Positions 40,440 through 46,623 of a DNA stretch of 55,450 nt are shown here, in pieces; the stretch's first letter is position 1, and every line of letters begins with the position of its first letter. The stretch is from a virus. Location: IMG/VR virus record IMGVR_UViG_3300046454_000614, positions 1 through 55,450 of that record; one strand, written 5' to 3'. Below the pieces are notes generated by a model. It searched no databases and had not been told where the DNA came from. It was given only the letters and a program-made list of their open reading frames with translations. The position numbers and the translations under genes were made by a program.

Positions 40440-40679
40440 TCATTTTAGTATGGTGTCCCATTGAACTACCTTGCCTACGTTCCAGTGTCCGCGAAGCATT
40501 GTCTTCAGCTGTTCCGGGGTGTTGACCCAACGTCCGAGGTCCTTGCCCGAAAGGGGCGCGTTCCACAGGACGAGAAAGCCGTCCTTGTAGCGGAATATTT
40601 TGAGGAGCTCATTTTCTTGGGTGCCGTCGACCGGAAGGTCTGCAGCTTGGTCAATCCACCACGGGTCTGGTTGTTGCAC
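40440..40679 (-). CDS. Small protein, 79 aa, GTG start
   Basis: GTG at 40679 begins MQQPDPWWIDQAADLPVDGT; a compact alpha/beta fold with Trp-rich segments (VLWNAPLSGKDLGRWVNTPE, GHWNVGKVVQWDTILK). It follows a consensus promoter whose -10 box ends 5 nt before the start codon, so the mRNA is probably leaderless. Function unknown. Confidence 0.65.
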   Translation of the reverse strand: MQQPDPWWIDQAADLPVDGTQENELLKIFRYKDGFLVLWNAPLSGKDLGRWVNTPEQLKTMLRGHWNVGKVVQWDTILK

Positions 40680-40684
40680 AATTA

Positions 40685-40713
40685 AATATACGGAGACTTT
40701 TGTTTACTGTCAA
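40685..40713 (-). promoter_or_regulatory. Consensus promoter TTGACA-N17-TATATT
   Basis: Minus-strand TTGACA (40708-40713), 17 nt, TATATT (40685-40690). It occupies the only gap of this stretch, partly overlapping the upstream stop codon. Transcription should start at about 40678, essentially at the GTG of the 79-aa gene. Confidence 0.8.
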
Positions 40714-40907
40714 CTGCGAGCGAAATCTGCTGCTGTCGTTTCGTGCTGCTCTTTACCTCTCGGCGTCCAGTAAAAGTGGAAGCCGTCGAATTCCATGTAG
40801 CCCTGCCGCCGGTTCCAACCCATGAGCCCGAGGTAGTCGTAAAACTCCTCCAGGCTCATGCTGTCGGCAGCGTGGATGCTCCTGGCGCAACCGGCTCGTC
40901 GTTTCAT
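40710..40907 (-). CDS. Small protein, 65 aa
   Basis: MKRRAGCARSIHAADSMSLE, then EEFYDYLGLMGWNRRQGYME and a Phe/His/Tyr-rich strand (FDGFHFYWTPRGKEQH). ATG overlaps the upstream stop by ATGA. An alternative start is the ATG at codon 17. Function unknown. Confidence 0.6.
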   Translation of the reverse strand: MKRRAGCARSIHAADSMSLEEFYDYLGLMGWNRRQGYMEFDGFHFYWTPRGKEQHETTAADFARS

Positions 40908-41146
40908 GCGAAGAGCGCTTCGGCGTAACGGTTGCGGATGTTCTGGTCAGTGGTCGACCACCACTTGGTGATGAACCGCTTCGCTTTCCCGCCCACCAGG
41001 AAAACGGTGTTACGGAACTTAGCGGAGTGAACCACGACGCCGTGCATCGGGTCACCCTGCCAGGAGCATTCCCGGTTGTGGTTGTCTTCGACCTTCACGC
41101 GACAGGCGCGTTCGTTCATTGCGATGATACCTTGGAGTGAGTGCAT
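40904..41146 (-). CDS. Small protein, 80 aa
   Basis: MHSLQGIIAMNERACRVKVE, beta strands (HGVVVHSAKFRNTVFLVGGK) and a helix (TDQNIRNRYAEALFA). GGAACA lies 7 nt before the ATG. The octamer-plus TTTTATGTG is repeated 27 nt apart on the plus strand around its leader (41146 and 41173). Function unknown. Confidence 0.62.
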   Translation of the reverse strand: MHSLQGIIAMNERACRVKVEDNHNRECSWQGDPMHGVVVHSAKFRNTVFLVGGKAKRFITKWWSTTDQNIRNRYAEALFA

Positions 41147-41183
41147 TTTATGTGTTCCTTTCGATAACTGTGTTTTATGTGCT

Positions 41184-41450
41184 CTAGCCCACGTAGGCCA
41201 CTAGCTCGTAGCGTCCGCTGTCGAGACGGGTGATGACGACGTGGAAATATTTCTTGGTCGGGCGGTTCTTGAAAAGGGCAATCGCGAAGTGGGCTCGGCG
41301 CTGCTCCCCGTAGTTCATGGAACGCTCAAGGCCTTCGAGAGCCGAGGCGTTCTCGTCCGAGAGAATCGGGAGGACAGCCTTCGAGATTACCGCTTCAGCA
41401 AATGCGCCCTGGACCGCTGCACCGAGAGTTTCAAAATACGGACTGTTCAT
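41184..41450 (-). CDS. Protein of 88 aa
   Basis: MNSPYFETLGAAVQGAFAEA, a helical N-terminal half, then NYGEQRRAHFAIALFKNRPT and a beta end (KYFHVVITRLDSGRYELVAY). Its leader carries GAAGGT 7 nt before the ATG and, 26 nt before it, a 20-bp element shared with the gene at 43273. Function unknown. Confidence 0.65.
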   Translation of the reverse strand: MNSPYFETLGAAVQGAFAEAVISKAVLPILSDENASALEGLERSMNYGEQRRAHFAIALFKNRPTKKYFHVVITRLDSGRYELVAYVG

Positions 41451-41980
41451 ACCGATACCTTCTCACAAGCCACAACACTTGTCAAATTTTTATTTACGCA
41501 TACCGGAAGATTAATAGCACCAGGGCGTTGCAGCTTCGGGGTGACCTCGAAGGCATACCGCACACGGCGATTTAAATTGGTGCGCGCATCGCAGAGCCTG
41601 CCGTCGACAACTGCCATCGCGTGGCCCGAGACCGTAATAAGATACCGCTTGCCGTGGTCGCAGGCCCGCAGGAAGGTTTTGACGGTCATTCCGGCGCGCC
41701 TTCCGTTCCAGACCCCGCTCTCGTTGTAGAGCCACTTCGCCTCGACGACCGTGCCATAGGGCTTGACCAGATTGTGACCGGCGATTTTCCAGGTCGAGAA
41801 GCCCTTCTTCCGCTTTCTGCCCATGCGCTTCAGCAGGGCCTGGGCCTCGTCCCAGAGAATGTTCAGCGCGTAAGCGGTCGCTGTGACCGTGCAGCAGTTG
41901 CAATCGTCCAGGTCGGTGATTTTCTTCTGTCCGCTGCTGAGGCAGACGTGCAGCTGAGGGTCTGGGAAAAATACGCTCAT
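41447..41980 (-). CDS. Putative papain-like cysteine peptidase, 177 aa
   Basis: A cysteine-helix motif DCNCCTVTATAYALNI (26-41), typical of a nucleophile helix (C29 or C30), is followed far downstream by LITVSGHAMAVVDGRLCDA with H120 and an acidic residue D126 or D131. This Cys...His...Asp order and the GHAMAV strand match papain-fold peptidases and bacteriocin-type C39-like domains. The middle contains a basic segment (KRMGRKRKKGFSTWKIAG). It could cut a host or phage protein; there is no signal peptide. Fold assignment is by pattern only. Confidence 0.6.
   Translation of the reverse strand: MSVFFPDPQLHVCLSSGQKKITDLDDCNCCTVTATAYALNILWDEAQALLKRMGRKRKKGFSTWKIAGHNLVKPYGTVVEAKWLYNESGVWNGRRAGMTVKTFLRACDHGKRYLITVSGHAMAVVDGRLCDARTNLNRRVRYAFEVTPKLQRPGAINLPVCVNKNLTSVVACEKVSV
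41476..41495 (-). promoter_or_regulatory. 20-bp leader element, copy 1
   Basis: The minus strand carries AAATAAAAATTTGACAAGTG, identical over all 20 positions to 43229-43248 on the plus strand. It contains TTGACA, but no -10 box at 16-18 nt. The distance to the start codon (25-26 nt) and the GAAGGT ribosome-binding site are the same at both places. This copy lies inside the end of the peptidase gene. Confidence 0.75.
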
Positions 41981-42339
41981 ATTCTGTTGTATTTCGAACG
42001 GTCCAGGGACTTGTGGTTGTCGTCGGCCCGATTGAACCAGACGGTCTTTACGAAGGCCTCTCCGCCCTTCGGCGCGCCCAGGACCATGACGAGGTCGAGC
42101 TCGTCGCTATAGGGGAAGCGAGCCACACCCCAAACGGGTTTGCCGTCTTCCATTGTAACCTCGACGATGTCGCCGACTTCAAATTCGGCTGAGCTGAATT
42201 GCTCGGCGCGTCCGTAGCGGTCGATGTCTGCTTCTTTCTGTGCATGGTATCCCCAGCGCAGGCTGAGCTTGCTGGCCCAGAGCTGAGCCGCCCCGGCGGG
42301 TAGCCCGAGCAGCTTGTGGTAACGTCCGTTTTTAATCAT
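41977..42339 (-). CDS. Protein of 120 aa, first of the leftward series
   Basis: MIKNGRYHKLLGLPAGAAQL, then a beta region (EFEVGDIVEVTMEDGKPVWG, VARFPYSDELDLVMVLGAPK). The stop overlaps the peptidase start by ATGA. It is the first leftward gene after the structured non-coding region; GAGGC precedes the ATG. Function unknown. Confidence 0.65.
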   Translation of the reverse strand: MIKNGRYHKLLGLPAGAAQLWASKLSLRWGYHAQKEADIDRYGRAEQFSSAEFEVGDIVEVTMEDGKPVWGVARFPYSDELDLVMVLGAPKGGEAFVKTVWFNRADDNHKSLDRSKYNRI

Positions 42340-42695
42340 GCCTCAGCTTACACCCTGGCGCGCCGGATGCAAGCCGGAAAATCTACTAACCGTGGCCCCG
42401 GGGCTTCCCCTGGTAGAGGGTCCGTATTCGCTCTGTAAAATAAAGTTCGACAACCAGCTTGCCCGGGCTTATTGTGCTCACAGTTCTTTGAGAGTTTGGA
42501 AGTCGGTTGAGGGCAAATCCTCTGCGGGCCAAGCCCGCTAGCGTTCCGGACCCGTCAGTCCGGAAAGGGTGATGAGCTCAATGTAAGTTCGCTGCAACAG
42601 CTGCTGTGGTTTGATTCTCGGGTGACTCCGGGATGAGGGCGTGAGCAGGGTGCAGCGGGGAAAAGCAGGGGATAAGCCCTCAGCCGATTTTTTAT

Positions 42696-42765
42696 GAGAG
42701 GTAGCAGAGCGGTGTGCGCCGTCTGACTTAAGCAGTTCGGAACCGGTTCGAGCCCGGAGCCTCTC
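42696..42765 (+). ncRNA. tRNA-like element, degenerate
   Basis: 70 nt closed by GAGAGGT/GCCTCTC (7 bp with one wobble), with CCGG-TTCGAGC-CCGG where a T arm should be. A possible D stem and a CTG-ACTTAAG-CAG anticodon-like hairpin can be drawn, but pairing is imperfect and position 33 would be C, not the invariant T. So it is either a decayed tRNA gene or a different RNA; I do not assign an amino acid. Confidence 0.35.
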
Positions 42766-42901
42766 CACAATTTTCCGCCTCAATCGAGGAACCGGTGCCT
42801 TGCCTTCAGTGGTGACGCAACGAGACAGAAACGGGAGCCGAAAGCTCACGAAATTTCTTGGCCGGTTTGCAGGTCGGTAACTGCGGGCGGATTTACTTTA
42901 T

Positions 42902-43043
42902 GCGCCAGGAGCAGCTGCGAGGAAGGCCGGACAAGGCCAACGGGTAGTGGCAGGGCTCACTGCAGGGACAAAGGCGAAAGTGGACCCTTGTCCGGGGAAG
43001 CGAGTAGTTCTTCTGCAGGGCGGGTTCGAACCCTGTGTGGCGC
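42902..43043 (+). ncRNA. Structured RNA candidate with tRNA-like 3' end, 142 nt
   Basis: GCGCCAG at 42902-42908 can pair with the 3' TGGCGC at 43038-43043. Just before that lies a T-arm-like hairpin GCGGG-TTCGAAC-CCTGT, and the end reads GCGCACC. The 10-bp inverted repeat CCGGACAAGG (42927-42936) and CCTTGTCCGG (42986-42995) sits inside. The span is too long for a tRNA. Deleting this inner hairpin would leave about 73 nt, near tRNA length. Intron-containing tRNA, tRNA-like structure or chance are all possible. Confidence 0.4.
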
Positions 43044-43054
43044 ACCTTAACTTT

Positions 43055-43228
43055 ATGGCAAATCACATTAAATTCTGCAGCTGCGGACAGTGCCGCCGGG
43101 GCCTCCGCACTGCTTCTGGCAGCGCAATGGTCCGGACCGTCGTCCGCAAGAATCGCCGCAAGGTCAAGCAGGCCTTGCGCCGGGGCGACGAAGCCGAGAG
43201 GGTCGTGTCGGTGCCCTACACTGACTGA
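43055..43228 (+). CDS. Small Cys-rich basic protein, 57 aa
   Basis: ATG at 43055 (MANHIKFCSCGQCRRGLRTA), then a basic helix VRTVVRKNRRKVKQALRRGD and VSVPYTD. CSCGQC plus Arg clusters and this ending match a small protein family seen in several phages. The ATG follows the tRNA-like 3' end by 11 nt and has no Shine-Dalgarno, so its mRNA could be made by processing of that RNA. In-frame upstream codons lie in the structured RNA and are not favoured. Confidence 0.72.
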   Translation: MANHIKFCSCGQCRRGLRTASGSAMVRTVVRKNRRKVKQALRRGDEAERVVSVPYTD

Positions 43229-43248
43229 AAATAAAAATTTGACAAGTG
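43229..43248 (+). promoter_or_regulatory. 20-bp leader element, copy 2
   Basis: AAATAAAAATTTGACAAGTG, identical to 41476-41495 (opposite strand). It starts right after the 57-aa gene and is followed by GGAAGG and the ATG at 43273. The spacing to the start codon is conserved between the copies. It contains a TTGACA but no standard -10 box. Confidence 0.75.
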
Positions 43249-43272
43249 AATCGCGGTGTGGAAGGTTCAAGC

Positions 43273-43479
43273 ATGATTGGAAACAGTTTTTACAGGCGAA
43301 TAGACAAGTTCGCGTATCACCGGCTCTGGCTGATGAACTCGGAAGGCAGCACCTTTACCTGGGAATGGAACGGGGGCTTCTGGGAGCGCGCTACGCCTGA
43401 CTTCGACCTGTTCAACGAGAAGGTCTCCAGGCCTCTGACGGTCGAGCGCTTGAAAATCGAAATCAAACACCGCTTATGA
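43273..43479 (+). CDS. Small protein, 68 aa
   Basis: ATG at 43273 has GGAAGG 7 nt upstream; an upstream in-frame GTG at 43246 lies in the regulatory element. MIGNSFYRRIDKFAYHRLWL, NSEGSTFTWEWNGGFWERAT and a helical end. Aromatic-rich compact fold. Its stop overlaps the next start by ATGA. Function unknown. Confidence 0.68.
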   Translation: MIGNSFYRRIDKFAYHRLWLMNSEGSTFTWEWNGGFWERATPDFDLFNEKVSRPLTVERLKIEIKHRL

Positions 43480-43640
43480 GAATTGTGCGAGTCAGAATCA
43501 GTGGCTGGGCTATTCAAAAGGGTGACAAGTGGCTGTCCAAGCCCCTCCCGTCGTTCTTTACCTGGAGCGCGGACCGCGAGCTGGCCCACGTTTTCAAGCG
43601 GCTCTCCGAGGTCGAGGCCTGGGTGCTCGCAAACTCTTAA
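43476..43640 (+). CDS. Small protein, 54 aa
   Basis: ATG overlaps the previous stop as ATGA. MRIVRVRISGWAIQKGDKWL, then SFFTWSADRELAHVFKRLSE, VEAWVLANS. A beta strand followed by a helix, as in small regulators or inhibitors. Another frame over the same DNA (43483-43755) is Arg/Ser-rich and looks like a shadow. Function unknown. Confidence 0.65.
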   Translation: MRIVRVRISGWAIQKGDKWLSKPLPSFFTWSADRELAHVFKRLSEVEAWVLANS

Positions 43641-43654
43641 AGAAAGATTAACAC

Positions 43655-43771
43655 ATGATTGCAACGATGGACGGATTCGAATGTTTGAACAGTATGCCCT
43701 GGCTCGTGCCGGTCGGCCTGTTCGTAATTGTGCTGGTCGTAAAAGTCCTGCTTGACTTCTTGTTCGACTAG
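43655..43771 (+). CDS. Single-pass membrane protein, 38 aa
   Basis: ATG at 43655 (MIATMDGFECLNSMPW), then one helix (LVPVGLFVIVLVVKVLLDFL) and FD. AAAGAAAG precedes the start. A very small membrane protein like those at 29029, 31111 and 38332. Function unknown. Confidence 0.6.
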   Translation: MIATMDGFECLNSMPWLVPVGLFVIVLVVKVLLDFLFD

Positions 43772-43787
43772 TGCGAAAGGTATCAGC

Positions 43788-44123
43788 ATGAAAGTAAAAA
43801 TTGGCGAAATCTTCCGAAGGTCCTGGGGCTACGACCAGACCAACGTCGACTACTTCCAGGTGGTCGCTCTCAAGGCGAAGACGGTTGTCGTTCGCGAAAT
43901 CAATCACCGTGAAGTCCCGGGCTCGAACCAGGGCGGCATGAGCTGCAACGTCGTCCCGGTGAAGGACAGCTTCGACGAGAGCAAGCTGCCTCGTCAGGTC
44001 AAGGTCGCTGTCGGCCACGAGGGCTCGCCGGTGCTCGTCGTCGGACCGAAGAAATGGGCGCAGCTCGTGCCCGCAAACACCGATGGAACCTACCCCCATT
44101 CCTATTGCTCCTGGTATGCTTAA
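43788..44123 (+). CDS. Beta-rich protein, 111 aa
   Basis: ATG at 43788 with AAGG 8 nt upstream. MKVKIGEIFRRSWGYDQTNV, DYFQVVALKAKTVVVREINH, SFDESKLPRQVKVAVGHEG, and a final Trp/Tyr-rich tail (SYCSWYA). Repeating beta strands suggest an SH3- or OB-like barrel. I have seen similar small proteins in other phages without function. It overlaps the phosphoribosyltransferase start by 8 nt. Confidence 0.7.
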   Translation: MKVKIGEIFRRSWGYDQTNVDYFQVVALKAKTVVVREINHREVPGSNQGGMSCNVVPVKDSFDESKLPRQVKVAVGHEGSPVLVVGPKKWAQLVPANTDGTYPHSYCSWYA

Positions 44124-44685
44124 CACCAACGACGTGGACCCGTTCCAGAATATCGCGTCAGACTATCTGACCTCCTGCTTCATCGACTTGAACGCGAAGG
44201 TCGAGTTTGCGGTCGAGAAATTAAAGCCCGACGCAGGCCGGTTCGATGCAATCGTAGTCCGGGGAGTTTCTGGCCTGCTGGTCGGACCGATGGTCGCCTC
44301 GCGCCTGGGCAAGCCCTGGTGCATTGTCCGCAAGCCGGGGGACGGCACGCACTCGGACCACAAGGTGGTCGAGGGCTGGTATAATTTCAAGAGCTACATC
44401 ATCGTCGACGACTTAATCGCGACCGGCGGGACCATTAAGCTCATCCAGAAAACGCTTCACGAGCACGGGAAAGCCTACCGTGAAGAGTGGCAGCTCGGTG
44501 TTCCCGAGTGTGTCGGCTACTACCTCTTCAACCACGACGAGCTGGTGTGGCGCGGCGACGGTAAAAATTATTCCTTCCATGACAAATATTTCCTCTTTCA
44601 AGAAATTCCTGCACGACCAAGTGTGTCCGAACAAATCTTTGCGGCAGTTAGTTCGAGACCGCTCCTTGCTGAGACTAATCCTTGA
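44116..44685 (+). CDS. Phosphoribosyltransferase, 189 aa
   Basis: The PRPP-binding motif VDDLIATGGT (97-106) is complete, preceded by FKSYII. The pyrophosphate-loop region is near GRFDAIVVRGVSGLLVGPMV and the flexible loop in PGDGTHSDHKV. This is the type I PRTase fold, closest in layout to adenine/orotate-type enzymes. It would transfer a ribose-5-phosphate to a base for nucleotide salvage, or act as a regulator. Start ATG at 44116 follows from the 8-nt overlap. Confidence 0.88.
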   Translation: MLNTNDVDPFQNIASDYLTSCFIDLNAKVEFAVEKLKPDAGRFDAIVVRGVSGLLVGPMVASRLGKPWCIVRKPGDGTHSDHKVVEGWYNFKSYIIVDDLIATGGTIKLIQKTLHEHGKAYREEWQLGVPECVGYYLFNHDELVWRGDGKNYSFHDKYFLFQEIPARPSVSEQIFAAVSSRPLLAETNP

Positions 44686-44716
44686 ACTGGCAGTGCTCGC
44701 TATCTTATTTTTATGA
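44579..44716 (+). CDS. Possible overlapping small membrane protein, 45 aa
   Basis: A second frame inside the end of the phosphoribosyltransferase starts at 44579 (MTNISSFKKFLHDQV) and ends with a hydrophobic helix (LRLILELAVLAILFL). The stop overlaps the next ATG as ATGA, which is the coupling style of this phage. No Shine-Dalgarno is visible at the start. It could be chance, since 107 nt are within another gene. Confidence 0.35.
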   Translation: MTNISSFKKFLHDQVCPNKSLRQLVRDRSLLRLILELAVLAILFL

Positions 44717-45030
44717 ACCATCAAGCACCAAAACTCCTCCCGACTCTCGTGGCCCTCTGGCCCGGAGACGAAAACAACAAAGTGGTAGTTCGAATCACCG
44801 CGACCAATCGAATCTACTGTGTCTACAAAGGTCTCACCGCATTCCCCTACATCGCCGGGAGCTCGGAGCTGAAATATGACGTTTCAGACTTCGTGCTGCC
44901 AGAGGGGGCTACGGCTCAACTGAAAAAACTGCTCATGAAGCAAATCCAGGTGCGCATGAGTCCCGGCTACCGGCGAGACCTGGAAGACGAGCAGAACAAA
45001 GAACTGTGGCAATTCACTGACGAAGTATGA
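44713..45030 (+). CDS. Protein of 105 aa
   Basis: MNHQAPKLLPTLVALWPGDE, then beta-rich NKVVVRITATNRIYCVYKGL and DVSDFVLPEGATAQLKKLLM, ending in a helix. The stop overlaps the next start (ATGA). Function unknown. Confidence 0.68.
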   Translation: MNHQAPKLLPTLVALWPGDENNKVVVRITATNRIYCVYKGLTAFPYIAGSSELKYDVSDFVLPEGATAQLKKLLMKQIQVRMSPGYRRDLEDEQNKELWQFTDEV

Positions 45031-45236
45031 CTCATATCCAATATCTAAACCAGAGCGCTGTGCGCAAACTGGTCAAAGAAAACGGCAAGCGAAGTTCGAG
45101 CGAATTCCTCCTGGCCCTGGACGACCTCGTCCGGAGCCGAGTAGTCGCCGCTGCCAAAATCCATAACGGCGGGCGGGTTACACTCGACGCATCTGTCCTG
45201 GGACACGTCTCGGGAGCAAGGCTGCACAATGCCTAA
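45027..45236 (+). CDS. Histone-fold-like small DNA-binding protein, 69 aa
   Basis: The helix-loop-long helix-loop-helix order of a single histone fold is visible. Helix 1 is SAVRKLVKENG (10-20), the loop is KRSS, the long helix 2 is SEFLLALDDLVRSRVVAAAK (25-44), loop 2 is NGGRVTL (47-53) and helix 3 is DASVLGHV. The RVTLDASVL end resembles the R-x-T-x-x-x-D motif of archaeal and bacterial histones. A singlet histone in a phage could compact or regulate DNA. Fold assignment is by pattern; a short HTH or anti-toxin-type fold is the alternative. Confidence 0.6.
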   Translation: MTHIQYLNQSAVRKLVKENGKRSSSEFLLALDDLVRSRVVAAAKIHNGGRVTLDASVLGHVSGARLHNA

Positions 45237-45555
45237 GCTAGTCAGAGCTCTATCGTTCCGGGCTGCGCTTGACCAAAAGCTGGTCACGATTGCCCGGGCC
45301 TTTGGCTCTGCTGCTGAGGGGGCGCGGCAGTGTGGGGTAACTTATCGGTGCTTCGCTAGGTGGAAGACCGGTTTCCCCGCTGCCGCGCTGCTTCAGAAAA
45401 TCGACGACGTCTACGCGATGGCTGTCGAGCTTCTGAACGACCCGGAGCTGATGAGGAAACGCCGAGCGACCTCGAAGAAAATCGTCAGCCTCGCCATAAA
45501 GCTGAGGCTGAGCCGGAAAACAGTTCAGCTGCTCCAGGAGCAGGGACTCTATTGA
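45229..45555 (+). CDS. HTH-like protein, 108 aa
   Basis: MPKLVRALSFRAALDQKLVT, with IARAFGSAAEGARQCGVTYR and CFARWKTG forming a helix-turn-helix-like unit. A basic helical C-terminus follows (RRATSKKIVSLAIKLRLSRK). It overlaps the histone-like gene by 8 nt. Probably a DNA-binding regulator. Confidence 0.65.
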   Translation: MPKLVRALSFRAALDQKLVTIARAFGSAAEGARQCGVTYRCFARWKTGFPAAALLQKIDDVYAMAVELLNDPELMRKRRATSKKIVSLAIKLRLSRKTVQLLQEQGLY

Positions 45556-45556
45556 A

Positions 45557-45585
45557 TTGACGCTTGTTGTGAACCGAGCTATATT
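45557..45585 (+). promoter_or_regulatory. Promoter TTGACG-N17-TATATT
   Basis: TTGACG at 45557-45562, 17 nt, TATATT at 45580-45585. Only five nucleotides separate the -10 box from the ATG at 45591. The transcript would begin at the start codon itself, making it leaderless. Confidence 0.75.
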
Positions 45586-45590
45586 GCTAC

Positions 45591-45821
45591 ATGGCAAAGG
45601 CAAAGCTATCGAGACAGCAGAAGTGGCAGGCAGCGCGCAGAGCTCAAGGGCTCTGCATTCGCTGCGGTGCCGAACCCCTAATAAATAAAAATCATGGAAA
45701 AAGGTGTGCAGAGAAGCAACGCGAGCATATGCGCAAAGTTACCGGAGCGAAAATTCGCTACAAGAGTGCCGGGAGCTACGCGAAACTGGCAACCAGTGAC
45801 CAGAAACGAGTTCGCCATTGA
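45591..45821 (+). CDS. Basic Cys-containing protein, 76 aa
   Basis: MAKAKLSRQQKWQAARRAQG, then LCIRCGAEPLINKNHGKRCA and a basic helix (EKQREHMRKVTGAKIRYKSA). The CIRCGAEP-x-KRC pattern is the leader seen before HNH or other nuclease domains in phages; here it is a separate protein. It is probably leaderless (see promoter). It overlaps the HNH-AP2 gene by 26 nt. Confidence 0.68.
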   Translation: MAKAKLSRQQKWQAARRAQGLCIRCGAEPLINKNHGKRCAEKQREHMRKVTGAKIRYKSAGSYAKLATSDQKRVRH

Positions 45822-46281
45822 GGGAGACCTCGTCTGGATTAAGCTCACTCAGGGACAAGAAACCTGTGTCGACCTGGACGATTGGCCGAAGGTTGCACCA
45901 CACCGCTGGCATGCGGACAAGAACACCAGCGGGGGATTCTATGCGAGGTGCAGGAAGACAGGCATCCTACTTCACATCGCCTTGTCGGTCTACTTAGAAG
46001 TGGACCACAAAGATGGAAACGGGCTCAACAACAGGGGTAGCAATCTCCGTGACGCAACCCACCAGCAGAACTGCAGAAACCGGAGAAGCGCGGGCCTCTA
46101 CAAAGGGGTGTCCCGGGACGGTAAACTTTGGAGAGCCAGAATCTGTGACGGGACAATGAAAAATGCCTGCACCTATCTCGGAGCCTTCGAGACCGCTGTC
46201 GAAGCAGCAAAAGCATACGATGAAAAAGCTAAAGAATTATTTGGCGAGTTTGCTCGCCTCAACTTTCCGGAAGGGGAATGA
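45796..46281 (+). CDS. HNH-AP2 homing-type endonuclease 1, 161 aa, GTG start
   Basis: The GTG at 45796 (VTRNEFAIEGDLVWIKLTQG) is chosen because the second copy at 48890 begins MKNEFRVDGDVVWLVLTQG. The HNH core is VDHKDGNGLNNRGSNLRDAT, followed by QQNCRNRR. A C-terminal AP2-like DNA-binding domain reads YKGVSRDGKLWRARICDG, then TYLGAFETAVEAAKAYDEKA and GEFARLNFPE. This is a standard mobile endonuclease architecture. The stop overlaps the next gene by ATGA. Confidence 0.88.
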   Translation: MTRNEFAIEGDLVWIKLTQGQETCVDLDDWPKVAPHRWHADKNTSGGFYARCRKTGILLHIALSVYLEVDHKDGNGLNNRGSNLRDATHQQNCRNRRSAGLYKGVSRDGKLWRARICDGTMKNACTYLGAFETAVEAAKAYDEKAKELFGEFARLNFPEGE

Positions 46282-46454
46282 CTTTCAACCTCATCGAGCT
46301 GCGAAGTCTGTTGTGGTTTTCCGCAACCCGAGGGCACAAGCAGACAGCTCGGGCTCTTCTGGACGCAATCCAAAAAGAGCGAGCACGGTTAAATTCACAA
46401 CCAACGGCTACAACGAAATCATCGAACCATGAGCGCATTTTGGAAAGACCCTGA
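46278..46454 (+). CDS. Small basic protein, 58 aa
   Basis: ATG overlaps the HNH stop as ATGA. MTFNLIELRSLLWFSATRGH, then QTARALLDAIQKERARLNSQ and a hydrophilic end ERILERP. A helical pair followed by a disordered tail; a frame shift over the same DNA (46163-46432) looks like a shadow. Function unknown. Confidence 0.55.
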   Translation: MTFNLIELRSLLWFSATRGHKQTARALLDAIQKERARLNSQPTATTKSSNHERILERP

Positions 46455-46623
46455 AATCTCGCTCGGACAGAGGAAGCGTGGCAGGCCTAAAGGTCCGGCA
46501 AAGGTCCGGCTCCAGACCTGGGTCCTGCCTGAGACGCTCGACGCGCTCCGCAAGAGAGCTTTTGCAAAGGACACCAACCTGGGAGCGTTCCTGGATTGGC
46601 TGCTTGGCCGGAAGAAACAATAG
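46429..46623 (+). CDS. AT-hook plus ribbon-helix-helix-like protein, 64 aa
   Basis: Residues 15-22 read RKRGRPKG, an AT-hook with the RGRP core. They are followed by VRLQTWVLPETLDALRKRAF and AKDTNLGAFLDWLL, the strand-helix-helix layout of small ribbon-helix-helix DNA-binding proteins. It overlaps the preceding gene by 26 nt. It could bind the A/T-rich hairpin that follows 14 nt downstream. Likely a repressor or structural DNA-binding protein. Confidence 0.7.
   Translation: MSAFWKDPEISLGQRKRGRPKGPAKVRLQTWVLPETLDALRKRAFAKDTNLGAFLDWLLGRKKQ

Larger units (their letters stand above)
42340..43054 (+). other. Divergent non-coding region with strong hairpins
   Basis: About 715 nt between leftward and rightward genes with no convincing ORF. 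Visible structure: GCGGGC/GCCCGC (42524-42538); TTCCGGAC/GTCCGGAA with 6-nt loop (42544-42565); GAGGGC/GCCCTC (42635-42681); a 70-nt element closed by GAGAGGT/GCCTCTC containing CCGG-TTCGAGC-CCGG (42696-42765); and a 142-nt element closed by GCGCCA/TGGCGC (42902-43043) with an internal 10-bp stem and a GGG-TTCGAAC-CC T-arm. The two T-arm motifs suggest tRNA-derived RNAs. Promoters for both directions must also lie here. Confidence 0.65.

Noticed and set aside
42465-42536. 72-nt GGGCTT/AAGCCC element as a tRNA
   Set aside because: Ends pair and the length fits, but no anticodon arm or T arm can be formed.
42696-42765. Canonical tRNA gene on the plus strand
   Set aside because: Acceptor and T arm look right, but the D and anticodon arms do not pair properly and position 33 is not T; kept only as a degenerate tRNA-like element.
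43483-43755. 90-aa plus-strand frame
   Set aside because: It overlaps two better small genes (43476-43640 and 43655-43771) that have coupling overlap or ribosome-binding site; composition is Arg/Ser-rich.
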